Of a stretch of 64,000 nucleotides of DNA, positions 1 through 9,868 are shown piece after piece. A model generated the notes under the pieces. It was given only the letters and a program-made list of their open reading frames with translations, made no database searches and was not told the DNA's origin. Position 1 is the stretch's first letter; each line of letters opens with the position of its first letter. This stretch comes from Alopecurus myosuroides (lineage: Eukaryota; Streptophyta; Magnoliopsida; Poales; Poaceae): assembly GCA_028641055.1 (NCBI GenBank), contig CM054058.1:503572680-503636679 (forward strand), given 5' to 3'. The translations under genes were made by a program, and so were the position numbers.

Positions 1-1
1 G

Positions 2-277
2 GCCTGCGCACTCGCCGACAACGGGACCACGGCCTGCCTGTGCACCGGCCCGCTGTGCGTGCCGCCTTGCCCGACCACGCCGCAGTTCGCCTTCTGCCCG
101 CCGCGGCAGCCGGCGTCGCTCGTGCCCTTCCCCTGGCAGTCCGCTCCGCCGAAGCCCGAGTTCATCCCTCAGGAACCGGGGTTCCTCGCTGCGGCGGAGG
201 CGTGGCGTGGTCTCACGGCAGCGGCGTGGAAGCCGGTGGTCAGCGTGTGCTCTGCTCTCCTGCTGCTCAGGCCCTGA
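2..277 (+). CDS. 3' end of a proline-rich, probably GPI-anchored secreted protein (5' cut by window)
   Basis: The frame opens at the window edge, so the start codon is missing. The visible 91 residues begin with a cysteine-bearing stretch (ACALADNG, then CLCTGPLC and PPCPTTP), continue with a proline-rich part containing IPQEPGF, and end in a short hydrophobic tail (VCSALLLL) before a TGA. Spaced cysteines, a proline-rich body and a hydrophobic C-terminus suit small cell-wall proteins attached by a GPI anchor. The PQEPGF..AWR block is matched by PQDPGF..AWR in the broken gene at 2172-2704, so the two are paralogues in tandem. A second open frame covering the same bases has no such features. 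The exact function is not recognised; cell-wall or cell-surface localisation is inference. Confidence 0.5.
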   Translation, partial: ACALADNGTTACLCTGPLCVPPCPTTPQFAFCPPRQPASLVPFPWQSAPPKPEFIPQEPGFLAAAEAWRGLTAAAWKPVVSVCSALLLLRP

Positions 278-930
278 ATCTGAGCTCTGGCCCGCTGCTG
301 TACTAGATCAGTAGATGTAGGTGTGAGTTCAGATTCCACTGTGATCTGAAATTCTGAGTATTACGGCTGGATATGCTAAATTGATATACATGTATTTTAG
401 TAGGCCTTCGATTCACATATTCAGGCTATGAACAATCCAAGGATTGGGTTCCTGCTCTCTGTTCCTTTGTTCATAGATTCGAGAACTGTACTTTATCCAG
501 CTGCAGCTAAAGACTGGCAGATGAAACGCGTATTATTATTATGATCTTTATGGTTGGAGCTTCAGCTGGTGTTCAGATACATGGTTTGGAACATGAATAT
601 ATTCTTCAGGGTATTCGCAACACTGTTTGACACTATCATGTCAGACATGGCAAGTATAAACAGTCGCAGTCTTGCAGAGTTCATATCGTAAAGAAAAATA
701 CAATAGCAATGAAACCATGTAGGAAATTCATTCTCGCAGTGGTTCATGGTACAGTGAGCTAACTAAGTTTGGTTTACAGTTCTGTGGAGAAAAGGCTCAA
801 GTTGTAAATTTATTTAGGATGAATCAGTATGCTTCTGAAGAACTAGGATAATTTGCTAGGTTCCACTTATGGGGGTTACTGGACAGTGAAATTTTACATT
901 TCGGCTTGTTTTGGGGAAATGCTGCGATGA
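278..930. other. 3' flank of the first gene; no feature seen
   Basis: Moderately AT-rich DNA without a convincing reading frame or transposon ends. Its first few hundred bases probably include the 3' UTR of the upstream proline-rich gene. Confidence 0.4.
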
Positions 931-1578
931 ACCTAATTGCAGTTACTAGTACCTGCAAATCATATTGCAGTGCTTCAGTTTTTGTAGAAAGATGAGGCTA
1001 GAAATGACTGGTCATCATCAAAGCATATTAGGAGCCTGATTAAGATAAGCAGGTTACTCCAAATCGAATTACTCGCCGGAGCCTTCTCAGAACGGGCATC
1101 ACTGAAGCGTCAGGTGCCGTCCTCATCCAATTCTCTCGCTGTCACCAAAGGTAAAGAAAACAACAGCAGCAAAGAAGATGATTAGGCGCCTCAAACGTTC
1201 GGAAGAACAACTAAGTGCCGACATGCCCTTTAATCTATCTAAGCACACACACAAGAATCTGGTAGAGTTACTAGCAATCAACCTATGTAGAGTTACTAGC
1301 ATCAGGGAATCAGATTGCAGCGCTTCAGTTTCAGAAGAAACGTGCGGCCAGAAATGAACTGTCATCATCAAAGCAAATTAGGAGCCTCGATAAGAAAAGC
1401 AAGTTACTTCCATTCTGAGTTACTCGCTGGAGCGTTCTGGCATCACTGAAGCGTCAGGGCCGTCCTCGTCCAATTCTGTCACTGTCGCCAAAGAAAACAA
1501 CACCAGACGGCGATCACCAACGTTCCGAAGAACCACCAATTGCCGACATGAATATTAATCTACAAATGCACGCTCAAA
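931..1578 (+). repeat. Degenerate two-copy tandem duplication (unit about 0.3 kb)
   Basis: Copy A is about 931-1250 and copy B about 1280-1578. Both run through the same landmarks in the same order: a GTTACTAG block, ATTGCAG.GCTTCAGTTT, GTCATCATCAAAGCA, TTAGGAGCCT, GGCATCACTGAAGCGTCAGG, CCAATTCT, and a GTTC.GAAGAAC block followed by GCCGACATG. Single substitutions and small indels separate the copies, so the duplication is old. No coding frame is shared. It lies upstream of the second proline-rich gene. Confidence 0.75.
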
Positions 1579-2055
1579 AAAAGCACGCCACGTAGCGCTA
1601 GTACCCTAGCATCATCTCACAATTCAAAATTCCGATTCCATGAAAGAAATTTGTGTCGAGGGACAGTTGGATGATGCACAGATATAAAATCCCCAATCAC
1701 TTTCAGGGAGTCGACTGGAGATGCAGAGAAAAGATGTAGTGGTAGTAGGAGCATAGTAGTACTCTAGTAGGGTAGTAGGTTCGAGATGATCATGTAGAGC
1801 AGAAAAATGGAGTCGTTTAAATCACGTCACCTTTTCTCCACGGACAACACACACATTGGTCCATCCTTGATTAGTACTCATGATTAGTCTAACGCATCAC
1901 GCTTAAGAGTTAGCCACCAGAACAATATTCTGCGCCGCTTTGAGCTACTAGAAAACACGCACAGAAAGAAAGAAAGAGGGGAAGACGAGACGACGACGAC
2001 GACCTCCCTCCACCACCTCCACTCCGCAAAGCTAAAGCGTAGCGAAAGCCGACCA

Positions 2056-2061
2056 TTATAA
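2056..2061 (+). promoter_or_regulatory. Possible TATA box of the second proline-rich gene
   Basis: TTATAA lies about 115 bp before the ATG at 2172, downstream of a CT-rich stretch. Spacing would give a leader of roughly 80 nt. Only position and sequence support it. Confidence 0.3.
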
Positions 2062-2171
2062 CCCACACAAATTCCTCGCCGAAATACCCAAGCACCAAAA
2101 AGAAGAGGCGTGGAAGAACAGTCGCATAGCCAGAGAAAGCGAGGAAAGCTCGGGCTTTACTTGCGCGCGCC

Positions 2172-2704
2172 ATGGCGGCACGGTGGGCGTTCCTGCTCGT
2201 GCTACTCGTGGCCGTGGCCGCGGACGACAGCGGCGAGAAGTGCACGGGGAGAGTGCGGGAACCCCTGCGGCATCCCGTGCACCTACTCCAGCCCGCCGCC
2301 GCCCGAGCCCGTACTGCCGCCGCCCGTCTACTACCCTCCCCCGGCGCCGGTGTACTCCCCGCCTCCGCCCGTCGACTACCCGCCGCCCGACGCCTACGGC
2401 CGACTGCCCCCCGCCTCCGTACACGCCCACGCCGGGGTACACGCCCACAGCCGGGGTACACCCCGACGCCGTACACCCCTACGCCGTCCGGGGGTGGGTA
2501 CAACCCGACGCCCTCCGGGGGGGGTACAACCCCACGCCGTCCGGGTGGTTCACGCCGCCCAACATGCCGTCGTACCTCACCCCGCCGGGCCCGCTCTACC
2601 CGCAGGACCCCGGCTTCCGGCCCAACGCCGCGCCTGGCCGCGCCGTGGCGTGGCGCGCGGTGACCCGTCGCGCGGCCGCGGTCCTCTTCGCCCTGGCCTT
2701 GTGA
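2172..2704 (+). pseudogene. Proline-rich/extensin-like secreted protein, reading frame broken several times
   Basis: The ATG at 2172 starts a clear signal peptide (MAARWAFLLVLLVAVAA). After KC the meaningful reading moves to another frame (CGNPCGIPC, then PPPPEPVLPPPVYYPPP), moves again at CPPPPYTPTPGYTPT, once more for GYTPTPYTPTPSGGGYNP, and ends in the frame of MPSYLTPPGPLYPQDPGF with a hydrophobic tail (AAAVLFALAL) and TGA. At least four indels are therefore needed to link recognisable parts. The layout of signal peptide, Cys-rich start, YTPTP/YNPTPSGG repeats and GPI-type tail parallels the partial gene at 2-277. The indels sit in GC-rich repetitive sequence, so sequencing error is an alternative to true decay. 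If intact in the organism, the product would be a cell-wall protein. Confidence 0.6.
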
Positions 2705-3116
2705 TCGATCGATCGACACGAACCGATCGTGCCAAAGGTACACGCGTCGCCGGCCTGGAGCTCGCTGCTGCACCACCCACGATCGATGGATCCATCCATG
2801 GAGCCGGCTGCGGTGGTAATCAAGCGCGCGCGGGCACACGCATGGCAGCTTAATTCCGTTGATTCCGTGTTCATAATAAGGTTAGGGAAGGAAGTCACCG
2901 TGATAATAATTTTTTTTTGTTTTGGGTTATTCGTGCTGTTCATGTTGATGTTCATGTAAGTTGGTCTCTTTACTTTACTTCACTTGGTATAGGCAGGGAA
3001 AAGATATGTTCATCAGACTATGTGATACACTACATATATATGCCTCTGAACTCTGATTTATCACTTTCAGTTTTACATGTTCTCCACAAAGTTACAAGGT
3101 GCATTGTGTTTGCCTT
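2705..3116. other. 3' flank of the proline-rich pseudogene; no feature seen
   Basis: Contains GATCGATC-rich sequence, then AT-rich DNA with a T-run near 2910. No supported gene or transposon end. Confidence 0.35.
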
Positions 3117-4345
3117 GACTAATTTTAATCTCTGGATGTGTATGCAACCTAACCTCTAGTTTAGGTCTGTGAACTAACCACTGTCAACACACTCTGCCTT
3201 TCTGTCAACGTTTCTCTGTCTGTCTGTCAACAAGTGATTCGGATCATCGATGCTTCGTTCTTAACCACTAGTACACACGATCGAAGTATCGATGATTCGA
3301 ATCTTAGCACAAGTGAAGTAGCATCAACGTGAGCGGTTAAGCTAGTGGCAGGCAGGAGCTAGCCAATGAGAATGAGATGTAAGAAATTAGGTTATCCCGG
3401 CAGAAAGCAATTGGCCGGGCGATACGGAAATGTGCGTGCGTGGAGGCAAACATACGTGTCGACGTCGGGAGGCGTACGTCGCGCTCGTCCGATCAGTGCT
3501 TGCGGTTGGGGCGTCGCTGTCGATCGACCGCCATGTTTCCAATTCCACTCTCCAAGCACGCTGCTTGCATTAAGTTAACGTGCAAATGTGGGTGATGATC
3601 GTACTACGACCTTGCTAAGACAAGCTGTACGTACATGCAAGTTGTGCGTCCATTTCCACTCACAATACAAAAAAGTTGCAACCAATTAACCTCCGTGATT
3701 TTTCATGGTCCACGTGGCAAGGTTAAAGGGTGAAACAGACGTGACTGGTTTTTTTTTTTGACATAACAGACGTGACTGGTTAACCTACGCGCGCGACAGG
3801 AATACAGGATCTCGGATCAAAGTCAAGCTCCCGTTGTCACCCCGCAATTTTTCTATTGACTTCTGTTCCCTTTCTTAGAAAAAAACATAAGGTCGTTTGA
3901 AAAGTCGAGCGATCATTTTTCTGTGTACGTACATATAACACTTTCGGCGCATCGTGTATTTTTTATGACCTCAGCTCATATACGTATGACTAAATTCTGG
4001 GTCGCCAACCTTGATTTCAACCTAACGCTAGCAAAAAAACTATCATGTTAATTTCTAGTTGAATTAACTTCGCAAGAAGGTTGAATTAATTAAGGTGGAG
4101 CAGAGCTAGCAAGCCACGAATGTTCTTCCCTTTTCTCTGTTTCTTTCTCAAGGAATGCGGCAAGTCCTTGGAGATCTTTTTAACGCGTCACCTCGCGATG
4201 GAAGGCGTACACATGCTCTGGCGGTGGCCTCCCCAATACAAGGCAAAGGCAGGCACGCCTTTTTGCCGCCAAACGAGTGGGAGCACCAAACTAAACGCAT
4301 CTTCAGCCGTTCGCCCCCGGTGGCGATTTTCGACGCTAAAGCCTA
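3117..4345 (+). repeat. Duplicated non-coding unit, copy 1 (most complete)
   Basis: The 5' half (landmarks GCAACCTAACCTCTAGTTTAGG, GACGTCGGGAGGCGTACGTCGC, CACTCTCCAAGCACGCTGCTTG) recurs at 9345-9868. The 3' half (landmarks GACCTTGCTAAGACAAG, AACCAATTAACCTCCGTG, TTAAAGGGTGAAACAGAC, AGGCAAAGGCAGGCACGCCTTT) recurs at 5690-6660, and its last part at 44715-45255. No reading frame is conserved between copies. The origin is unclear: tandem segmental duplication of gene flanks or an unrecognised old transposon. Confidence 0.75.
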
Positions 4346-4555
4346 GCAATGCTCACAAGTGGAAACAAAAAAAATATTATAAATAGTAAGCAGTCAAATA
4401 ATGTAAAAAGATTTTTGAAGAATGTAGCTTGAACAATATACATGATGATATAGATCTTTTTCTCTTTTTCGAAACGAGTCAAAATAAAGGTCGAAATCCA
4501 GCTTTGAATGCAAAAGTTATGCTTAAAATGGTGAGTAACTAAAATAAAATAGAGT

Positions 4556-4748
4556 TAGCATACACCGACGGTTGCCGTTGGCGTAGCAAAAAAAAAAATA
4601 GGCCGACGGGTTTGCCGTCAGCGTAGCCCATTTTTTTTTTTTTTTTTTTTGCATTTTTTTTAGCCTGTCGGAGTCTACGCCGACGGCCCCGATATTTTAT
4701 CGTCGGCGTATACCTTGGCCGTCGGCGCATCAATTCGTTCCCGTAGTG
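4556..4748 (-). mobile_element. CACTA-type transposon end fragment
   Basis: Read on the minus strand from 4748, the sequence starts CACTACGGGAACG and continues with repeated GCCGACGG-type subterminal motifs, as in grass CACTA (En/Spm) elements. The other side, near 4556, keeps the GCCGACGG-like motifs but lacks a CACTA terminus, and a long T-run lies inside. This is either a very short deletion derivative or one end of a broken element. AAT follows the terminus at 4749-4751. Confidence 0.55.
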
Positions 4749-4939
4749 AATAGCGCCTCATGGTGGTGTTCGCGCTATTTTTCGTCATGTGAGCACCACA
4801 GTTTCTCCAGCCCAAGCAGACGAAATTTGACAAAATCAATGAAAAAACGGCGAAAATTTGGCAAACTACTATGATTTTATTGAAATTGGCCGAATATAGG
4901 CGATTTTACATAGCTAGACGGGATTTTTTAAAAAAGCTA
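4749..4939. other. Short spacer; no feature seen
   Basis: AT-rich sequence between the CACTA end and the pseudogene on the minus strand. Confidence 0.3.
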
Positions 4940-5660
4940 CTACATACCGAGGGCCTTGTACATCTTGGTGTAGTCGCCGCCGTTGTCGTCATCGGAGTCG
5001 CTCAGCGACTCCGCCTTCGGGGCGGCGATGCTGCTGCCCTTCCCTGGGTCGCCGAGGTACATCGGTGGGGGAGGGCAGATGTCGTCGTCTTCGTCGTCGT
5101 CGCTGTCGGAGAGGAGGATGACATCGTCCGCCGACTGTGGAGGAGCTCGCCCTTCTACAACGGTCTGGCTCCGAGTCCACCGGCACGGCGGTGCTTTCTT
5201 TGGCTCCTCCTTGACGACGGCGACAGGAGCGGGAGTAGGCGAGGCCGTGGTGCGGCGGTTCCTTCCCCGCCTCATCTGCCGCTCGATGTGGTCGAGGACC
5301 CGGGCGAGAGTGCACCCGGGTTTGCTCCACCAAATGCGGCGGCAGGCGACATTGTTGCGTCCCGAAACAGGACCGTGGTTGGGGATGTCGCCGAGTTCCG
5401 CTTGAAGCGGTCCTCAAAGAACGCCGTGCAGGAGGCCTCGTTGGCGAGATGCCACTGAGACTGGCGCCGCTCCTCCGGTGACATGCACGCCCGAATCTAC
5501 TCGATTTCGGCGACGCGCTCGGGCCGATCGGTGGCGAAGGCACATGTACGCGGCCTGCGCTAAGCCGACATGTCCTTGGCGCGCTCATGCCCGGCGGCGC
5601 GTGGAAGTTCGCTTCGTACAGGAGCCTCGCCTTCCAGAGGTGCAGGGTTCGGCGGCCGAA
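4940..5660 (-). pseudogene. Decayed copy of a grass repeat-associated acidic protein of unknown function
   Basis: The C-terminal part is open: a basic RRGRNRRTT start, KKAPPCRWTRS, an acidic serine stretch (ILLSDSDDDEDDD), a second SDSDDDNGG and the ending YTKMYKALGM. Upstream, pieces in shifted frames continue the family pattern (LLYEANFHAPPG, WHLANEASCTAFFEDRFKR). Proteins with an EANFHAP start, a central aromatic block, S/D-rich tracts and a DY..YY..GM-like end occur in many copies in wheat-type genomes and are usually filed as hypothetical proteins. The family placement is from memory and the function is unknown. Stops and frameshifts make this copy non-functional. Confidence 0.5.
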
Positions 5661-5689
5661 CCCATTGGCGGCCGACCAATGATCGATCG

Positions 5690-6660
5690 TACGATCGACC
5701 TTGCTAAGACAAGTTGTGCACATGCAAGTTGTGCATACATTTCCACGCACAATTAAAAAAAAATGTTGCAACCTATTTTTGATCTTTGGAGCAACCAATT
5801 AACCTCCGTGTTTTTTCGTCGGCCACGTACATGGCAAGTTAAAGGGTGAAACAGACTGGACTGATTAACCTATGCGAGACAAGGATGGGATAAAAGTCAA
5901 GCTCCCGTTGTCGCCCCTGCAATTGTTCTATTGACTTTTGTTCCTTTCGACGAAAAATACATAAGATCGTTTGAAAAGCCGAGCAATTATTTTTCTCTGT
6001 ACGTACATATAACACTTTTGGCACAGCGTGTAATTTTTTATGACCTCAGCTCATATACGCATGACTAAATTCTGGGTCGCGGCACTTGATTTCAACATAA
6101 CGCCAACAAACAATCATGTTACTCTCTTGCTTAATTAATTTCGCAAAAAAGGTTGGAGCAGAGCAAGCGACGAATGTTCTTCCCTTTTCTCTGTTTTCTC
6201 TCTCAAGGAAAGCAGAGAGTCCTTTAAGATCTTTTAGCGCGTCACGTTCTCGATCGAAGGAGTACATGCTGTGGCCTCCAACAACACAAGGCAAAGGCAG
6301 GCACGCCTTTCTGCCACCAAACGAGTGGGAGCACCAAACTAAGCAATTAGTACTCCATTTAGCAAGTGGGCACACAAGAGTTGATTTTGGGTACTCGTCT
6401 TGACTTCAGTTACAATGGCCCGGCCATGCGAATAGGGCGAGCGCCTTGGCCTCCAGATGCAGAGGTCTCTGTCCATGAAGTTACAATGTGTATTAATCGC
6501 TACCTTTTTTATTAGAAATGTCCAATATTCTAAGTGACTATGTAGATAAATAAAATATACAAATTCCTAGAGTAAGTCCGAACTGCCAGCAAACTATGCG
6601 CACCATGTAGAAACTAATCAATTTGATTAGCCGTCGCAGATAATTCAGTTGACCGCTAGT
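5690..6660 (+). repeat. Duplicated non-coding unit, copy 2 (lacks the 5' half)
   Basis: Matches 3598-4345 through GACCTTGCTAAGACAAG, AACCAATTAACCTCCGTG, GTGAAACAGAC, TGACCTCAGCTCATATACG and GGCAAAGGCAGGCACGCCTTT. It then continues to about 6660 with sequence also present at 44880-45255 (CTTGGCCTC..GAGGTCT..GTCCATG, TATTAGAAA.GTCCAA). The 5' half seen in copy 1 is replaced by the pseudogene at 4940-5660. Confidence 0.75.
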
Positions 6661-6719
6661 ATCTCTTCGGTGGACGCCCTGTAAGTTGTATAAAAGGCTA
6701 TCTAAGCTAGATGTTGTAA

Positions 6720-7045
6720 GGCTGGTCCCAACGCGGGCGTTTGGCGGGGCGATACCGCCCGCGTGGAGGCGATAGGCGGGCGAGAGAGGGGCGAGACGGC
6801 AGCGCGGGGCGACGGTTCCACCGCCCGGCGGTAGCGCCCGTTACCGCCCCGCTGCCGCCCGCGTTGGAGGCGAGAGGGAGGCGAGAGCGGTGCTAGTGGG
6901 GGAGGTAGGGAGGCGGTAGGTAGGAGAGAGAAGTGAGAGCTGGCACTATAGCCCGTGCACTGGTACCGTGTGATGAGAGTGGGGTGAGAGTGCAGGTAAA
7001 AGCTGACGTGGCGAGACTATAACGGGCGGTGCACTGGCACCAGCC
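6720..7045. mobile_element. PIF/Harbinger (Tourist-like) MITE, GC-rich
   Basis: The element begins GGCTGGTCCCA and ends TGGCACCAGCC, an imperfect terminal inverted repeat. TAA flanks it at 6717-6719 and 7046-7048, the trinucleotide duplication expected for PIF/Harbinger insertions. The 326-bp body is unusually GC-rich (runs of GCGGGCG and GAGGCGAGAG) and has no coding frame. It was presumably mobilised in trans. Confidence 0.7.
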
Positions 7046-7559
7046 TAACTATTACTCATGTTGTCTATATACATACTAATAAGAGTGAACATATACACTA
7101 AAAGTTGTCTAAATACATGTAGACATGTGTGAATGTGGAAAAGGGCTAAAATATTTTACATTTAGGAATGGAGTGAGTACCTAGTAAAGAGCAAGTCCAT
7201 GCCACTGGCATAGAAAAGGACATAGAGGATGGCTACAGCATCTTCGACGAGGGTCCTAGAGGGTGTCATGATACACAAAAATCTTTTAAGGGGTGCATGT
7301 ATGGTGGCAAAATACGATTTTACAAAGAAACTGGTTTCTTGGGGGTGTCCTGTGCACCCAGGGCCGGTCCTGAGATTTTGGGGGCCCGGGGCGAGACGAA
7401 AATTTGGGCCCCCTTAGTACAAGTAGACATATATATAGATATGTTGATGAAATATAAATCAAATAAGAGAAATAAGACACATTTTTATATGAAAACCCCT
7501 TGCGGAAAAACCACGGACGACATCAATATACCCTAAAACTTTCTGTATACCCTAAAATT

Positions 7560-8092
7560 TTTCTCCTCTCGATGCATAGAGTTGCCAAACAATTTAGTCT
7601 CTCTTGTGACATTATAGATCTCAAATAGTTCTTCAATGATTTCAACTTTTCAGGCTCTTTCAGCTGATGCAACTGTCACGGGCATAGTAAATAAGATCCA
7701 ATAAGAAAAATACAGTGTTCTACTCCCTCCGTTCCACAATATAAGATGTTTTAGCCATTTTTCACATTCACATATACATACATGTATCTAGACATGTTTT
7801 AGTATATATGTCCACTCATTTTAGTCCGAATCTAGACAAATATGTGAAACACCTAGAACATCTTATATTATGGAACGGAGGGAGTATATGGCAAGGTCAA
7901 CTGCATAATACTTAACTCGGAAATTAGATCATTTAACTCGATATAATATTTTTTATCTAGAGAGAAAGTATTTGCAAATATAGTGCAACTGTCTTTAGTT
8001 TGAGAACCATCCATTGACTTCAAATTTGTTGAACTCATTAAAAATCCTAATATACTTCTAAACGACTGTAATTCTTCAAATCTACTCTTCAA
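7560..8092 (-). pseudogene. hAT transposase C-terminal fragment, split by a Stowaway MITE
   Basis: From 8092 leftwards the frame reads MKSRFEELQSFRSILGF, LNDLISELSIMQLTLP, a pattern of the hAT transposases annotated as TTF-type or MYM-type zinc-finger proteins. At 7886 it runs into the Stowaway. Left of the MITE the same protein resumes with PVTVASAERA and, after a frameshift, KLKSLKNYLRSIMSQERLN, the hallmark of the hAT C-terminal dimerisation domain. The N-terminal half is missing. The transposase would cut and re-insert hAT DNA in the nucleus; this copy cannot. Both the MITE insertion and the frameshift disable it. Confidence 0.75.
7723..7884. mobile_element. Stowaway MITE (Tc1/Mariner type) inside the hAT element
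   Basis: Starts CTCCCTCCGTTCC and ends GGAACGGAGGGAG, with near-perfect inversion over 28 bp (27 match) and TA on both sides (7721-7722, 7885-7886). Length is 162 bp and the interior has no coding capacity. Confidence 0.92.
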
Positions 8093-8550
8093 TTTCCATA
8101 TCTACGACAATGAATTGCAAAAACAACCAAGTTGTGGCAGACGAGCGACCGTACGCGAGTAGACGAACGATGGCAAAAGCAGACAAGTCGATGGTCGATG
8201 TGATCCGATCCTAAATCATTAGATTTACGCACGTACATAGGGTTCCGAGTTGATCACCTATTGGCCTGGCCAGGCATGCTCCTCTGGCTCTTCGAGTAGG
8301 AGTAGTTACGAGCCAGCTTTCAGTCCCAATTTTCGTGAAGGGCTTTTCAATTACCTAGGACGACTCTATTAAGCTATTAATTGATAAATTCATTGAAAAA
8401 AAACTAAGAGACAACAAACCTATTAAGCTAATTAATTTTTTTATTTGCATGCATATAATCTAAACCTACTAACACATACCTGAAATGGGCCCCCAAAATT
8501 TTTGGGCCCGGGGCGGCCGCCCCTCTCGCCCCCCCTCAGGACCGGCCCTG

Positions 8551-9344
8551 TGTGCACCCGACTAGTTAGCCGTGGCTCCGCCAGTGTAGAGGACAATGAG
8601 TCCAGGACAAGATCCTCATAGACACCATACATATACTCAAGATTTTTCTATTTCAAAATATCTAATCATTAACTAAAAATCTATCTCAATGTATTCTTTG
8701 TAGCATACAATTTCGAGATCTCTACAAAAGTAGCTAATGATATGCGTAAAGGTATGTACATTGTTTTTAGGAAGGTGAACAAAAAATATTACCAGGGAAG
8801 ACATTTGAATTTCTCGTATTAAAGATGGTTTGGTTTCAAATATATTTGCCATATGCAATTCATTACAAAAACAATATACTTTTTTTTATTACAAATGTAT
8901 TTTAATTTCGTACAACATATATCCTATGACCATGTCTTGAAAATATGGGTTATAAACAAGTACAAAAGTTTAATATAAACATATTAATTTTGACGTCAAA
9001 TCCAATAATTAGTGTATAATGCATTGTGTATGAACTGTGTGAATATATGGTACTATGATCACGTTTAGAATGTAGGATTGTAGCAAGCGTAAGGGACTGT
9101 AGAAACATCACATATTGTTTGGAGAGTCATGATGGATGCGACAGTGCCCATGTGCTCTCAACTCTCACGTCTGAACATGACAAAAAACAACAACGCGTCT
9201 AATTAATTTTTCATAAGAAACTAAACAGGAATTATCAGATGTGTAGGTTTTATCCATGACAAAAGAACAAGATAATATAATAACTTTGATTTTGGTCAAC
9301 GACATATATATCAATAGAACAACAAGATATGTAGGTTTTATCCT
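8551..9344. other. AT-rich stretch; no gene recognised
   Basis: No supported reading frame or transposon terminus. A short phrase (ATGTGTAGGTTTTATCC.TGAC) occurs twice, near 9239 and 9329. Confidence 0.35.
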
Positions 9345-9868
9345 TGACTAATTTCCTCCCTGGATGTGTTTGCAACCTAACCTCTAGTTTAGGTCTCTAA
9401 AGTCTGAATTAACCACGGTCAACAAACTCCGCCTTTCTGTCGACGTTCTCCGCGTTCTTATCCACATGCTCTGCACCGGCATAAGTGATTCGAATCATCG
9501 ATACTCCGTTCTTAACCACCTGATAAGAATCTTAGCATAAGTGAAGTAGCATCGACGTGAGCGGTTAAGCCAGTGACAGGGCAGGAGCTAGCCAATGAGA
9601 ATGAGATAACAAATTAGGTTATCCCAGCAGAAAGCAATTGGCCGGTTGATTCGGAAATGTGCGTGGAGGCAAACGTGTCGACGTCGGGAGGCGTACGTCG
9701 CGGTCGTCCAATCAGTGCTTGCGGTTGTTACGTAGCTTTCGATCGACCGCCATGTTTTCAATGCCACTCTCCAAGCACGCTGCTTGCATTAAGTTAACGT
9801 ACAAATGCGGGTGATGATTGATCGTGTGACCTTGCTAGGACAAACTGTACACATGCATCCAAGTTGTC
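9345..9868 (+). repeat. Duplicated non-coding unit, copy 3 (5' half)
   Basis: Matches 3117-3650: GCAACCTAACCTCTAGTTTAGG, CGGTCAAC, GCGGTTAAGC, GAGCTAGCCAATGAGAATGAGAT, TTGGCCGG, GTCGACGTCGGGAGGCGTACG, CACTCTCCAAGCACGCTGCTTG, GACCTTGCTA. Homology stops at about 9868, where a GC-rich repeat block begins. The missing 3' part may be the segment at 44715-45255, displaced by the insertions between. Confidence 0.75.

Larger units (their letters stand above)
7359..8550 (-). mobile_element. Degenerate hAT transposon with perfect 16-bp TIR and 8-bp TSD
   Basis: Left end CAGGGCCGGTCCTGAG and right end CTCAGGACCGGCCCTG are exact reverse complements. TGTGCACC flanks both sides (7351-7358 and 8551-8558), the 8-bp duplication typical of hAT. 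Just inside the TIRs both ends carry GGGCCC-rich sequence. The 1192-bp interior holds the C-terminal part of a hAT transposase on the minus strand and a nested Stowaway MITE. The coding part is broken, so this copy is non-autonomous. Confidence 0.85.

Noticed and set aside
1910..2839. Long minus-strand open frame (309 codons) over the proline-rich gene
   Set aside because: It is arginine-rich by composition, the shadow of a GC-rich proline-coding strand, with no recognisable domain.
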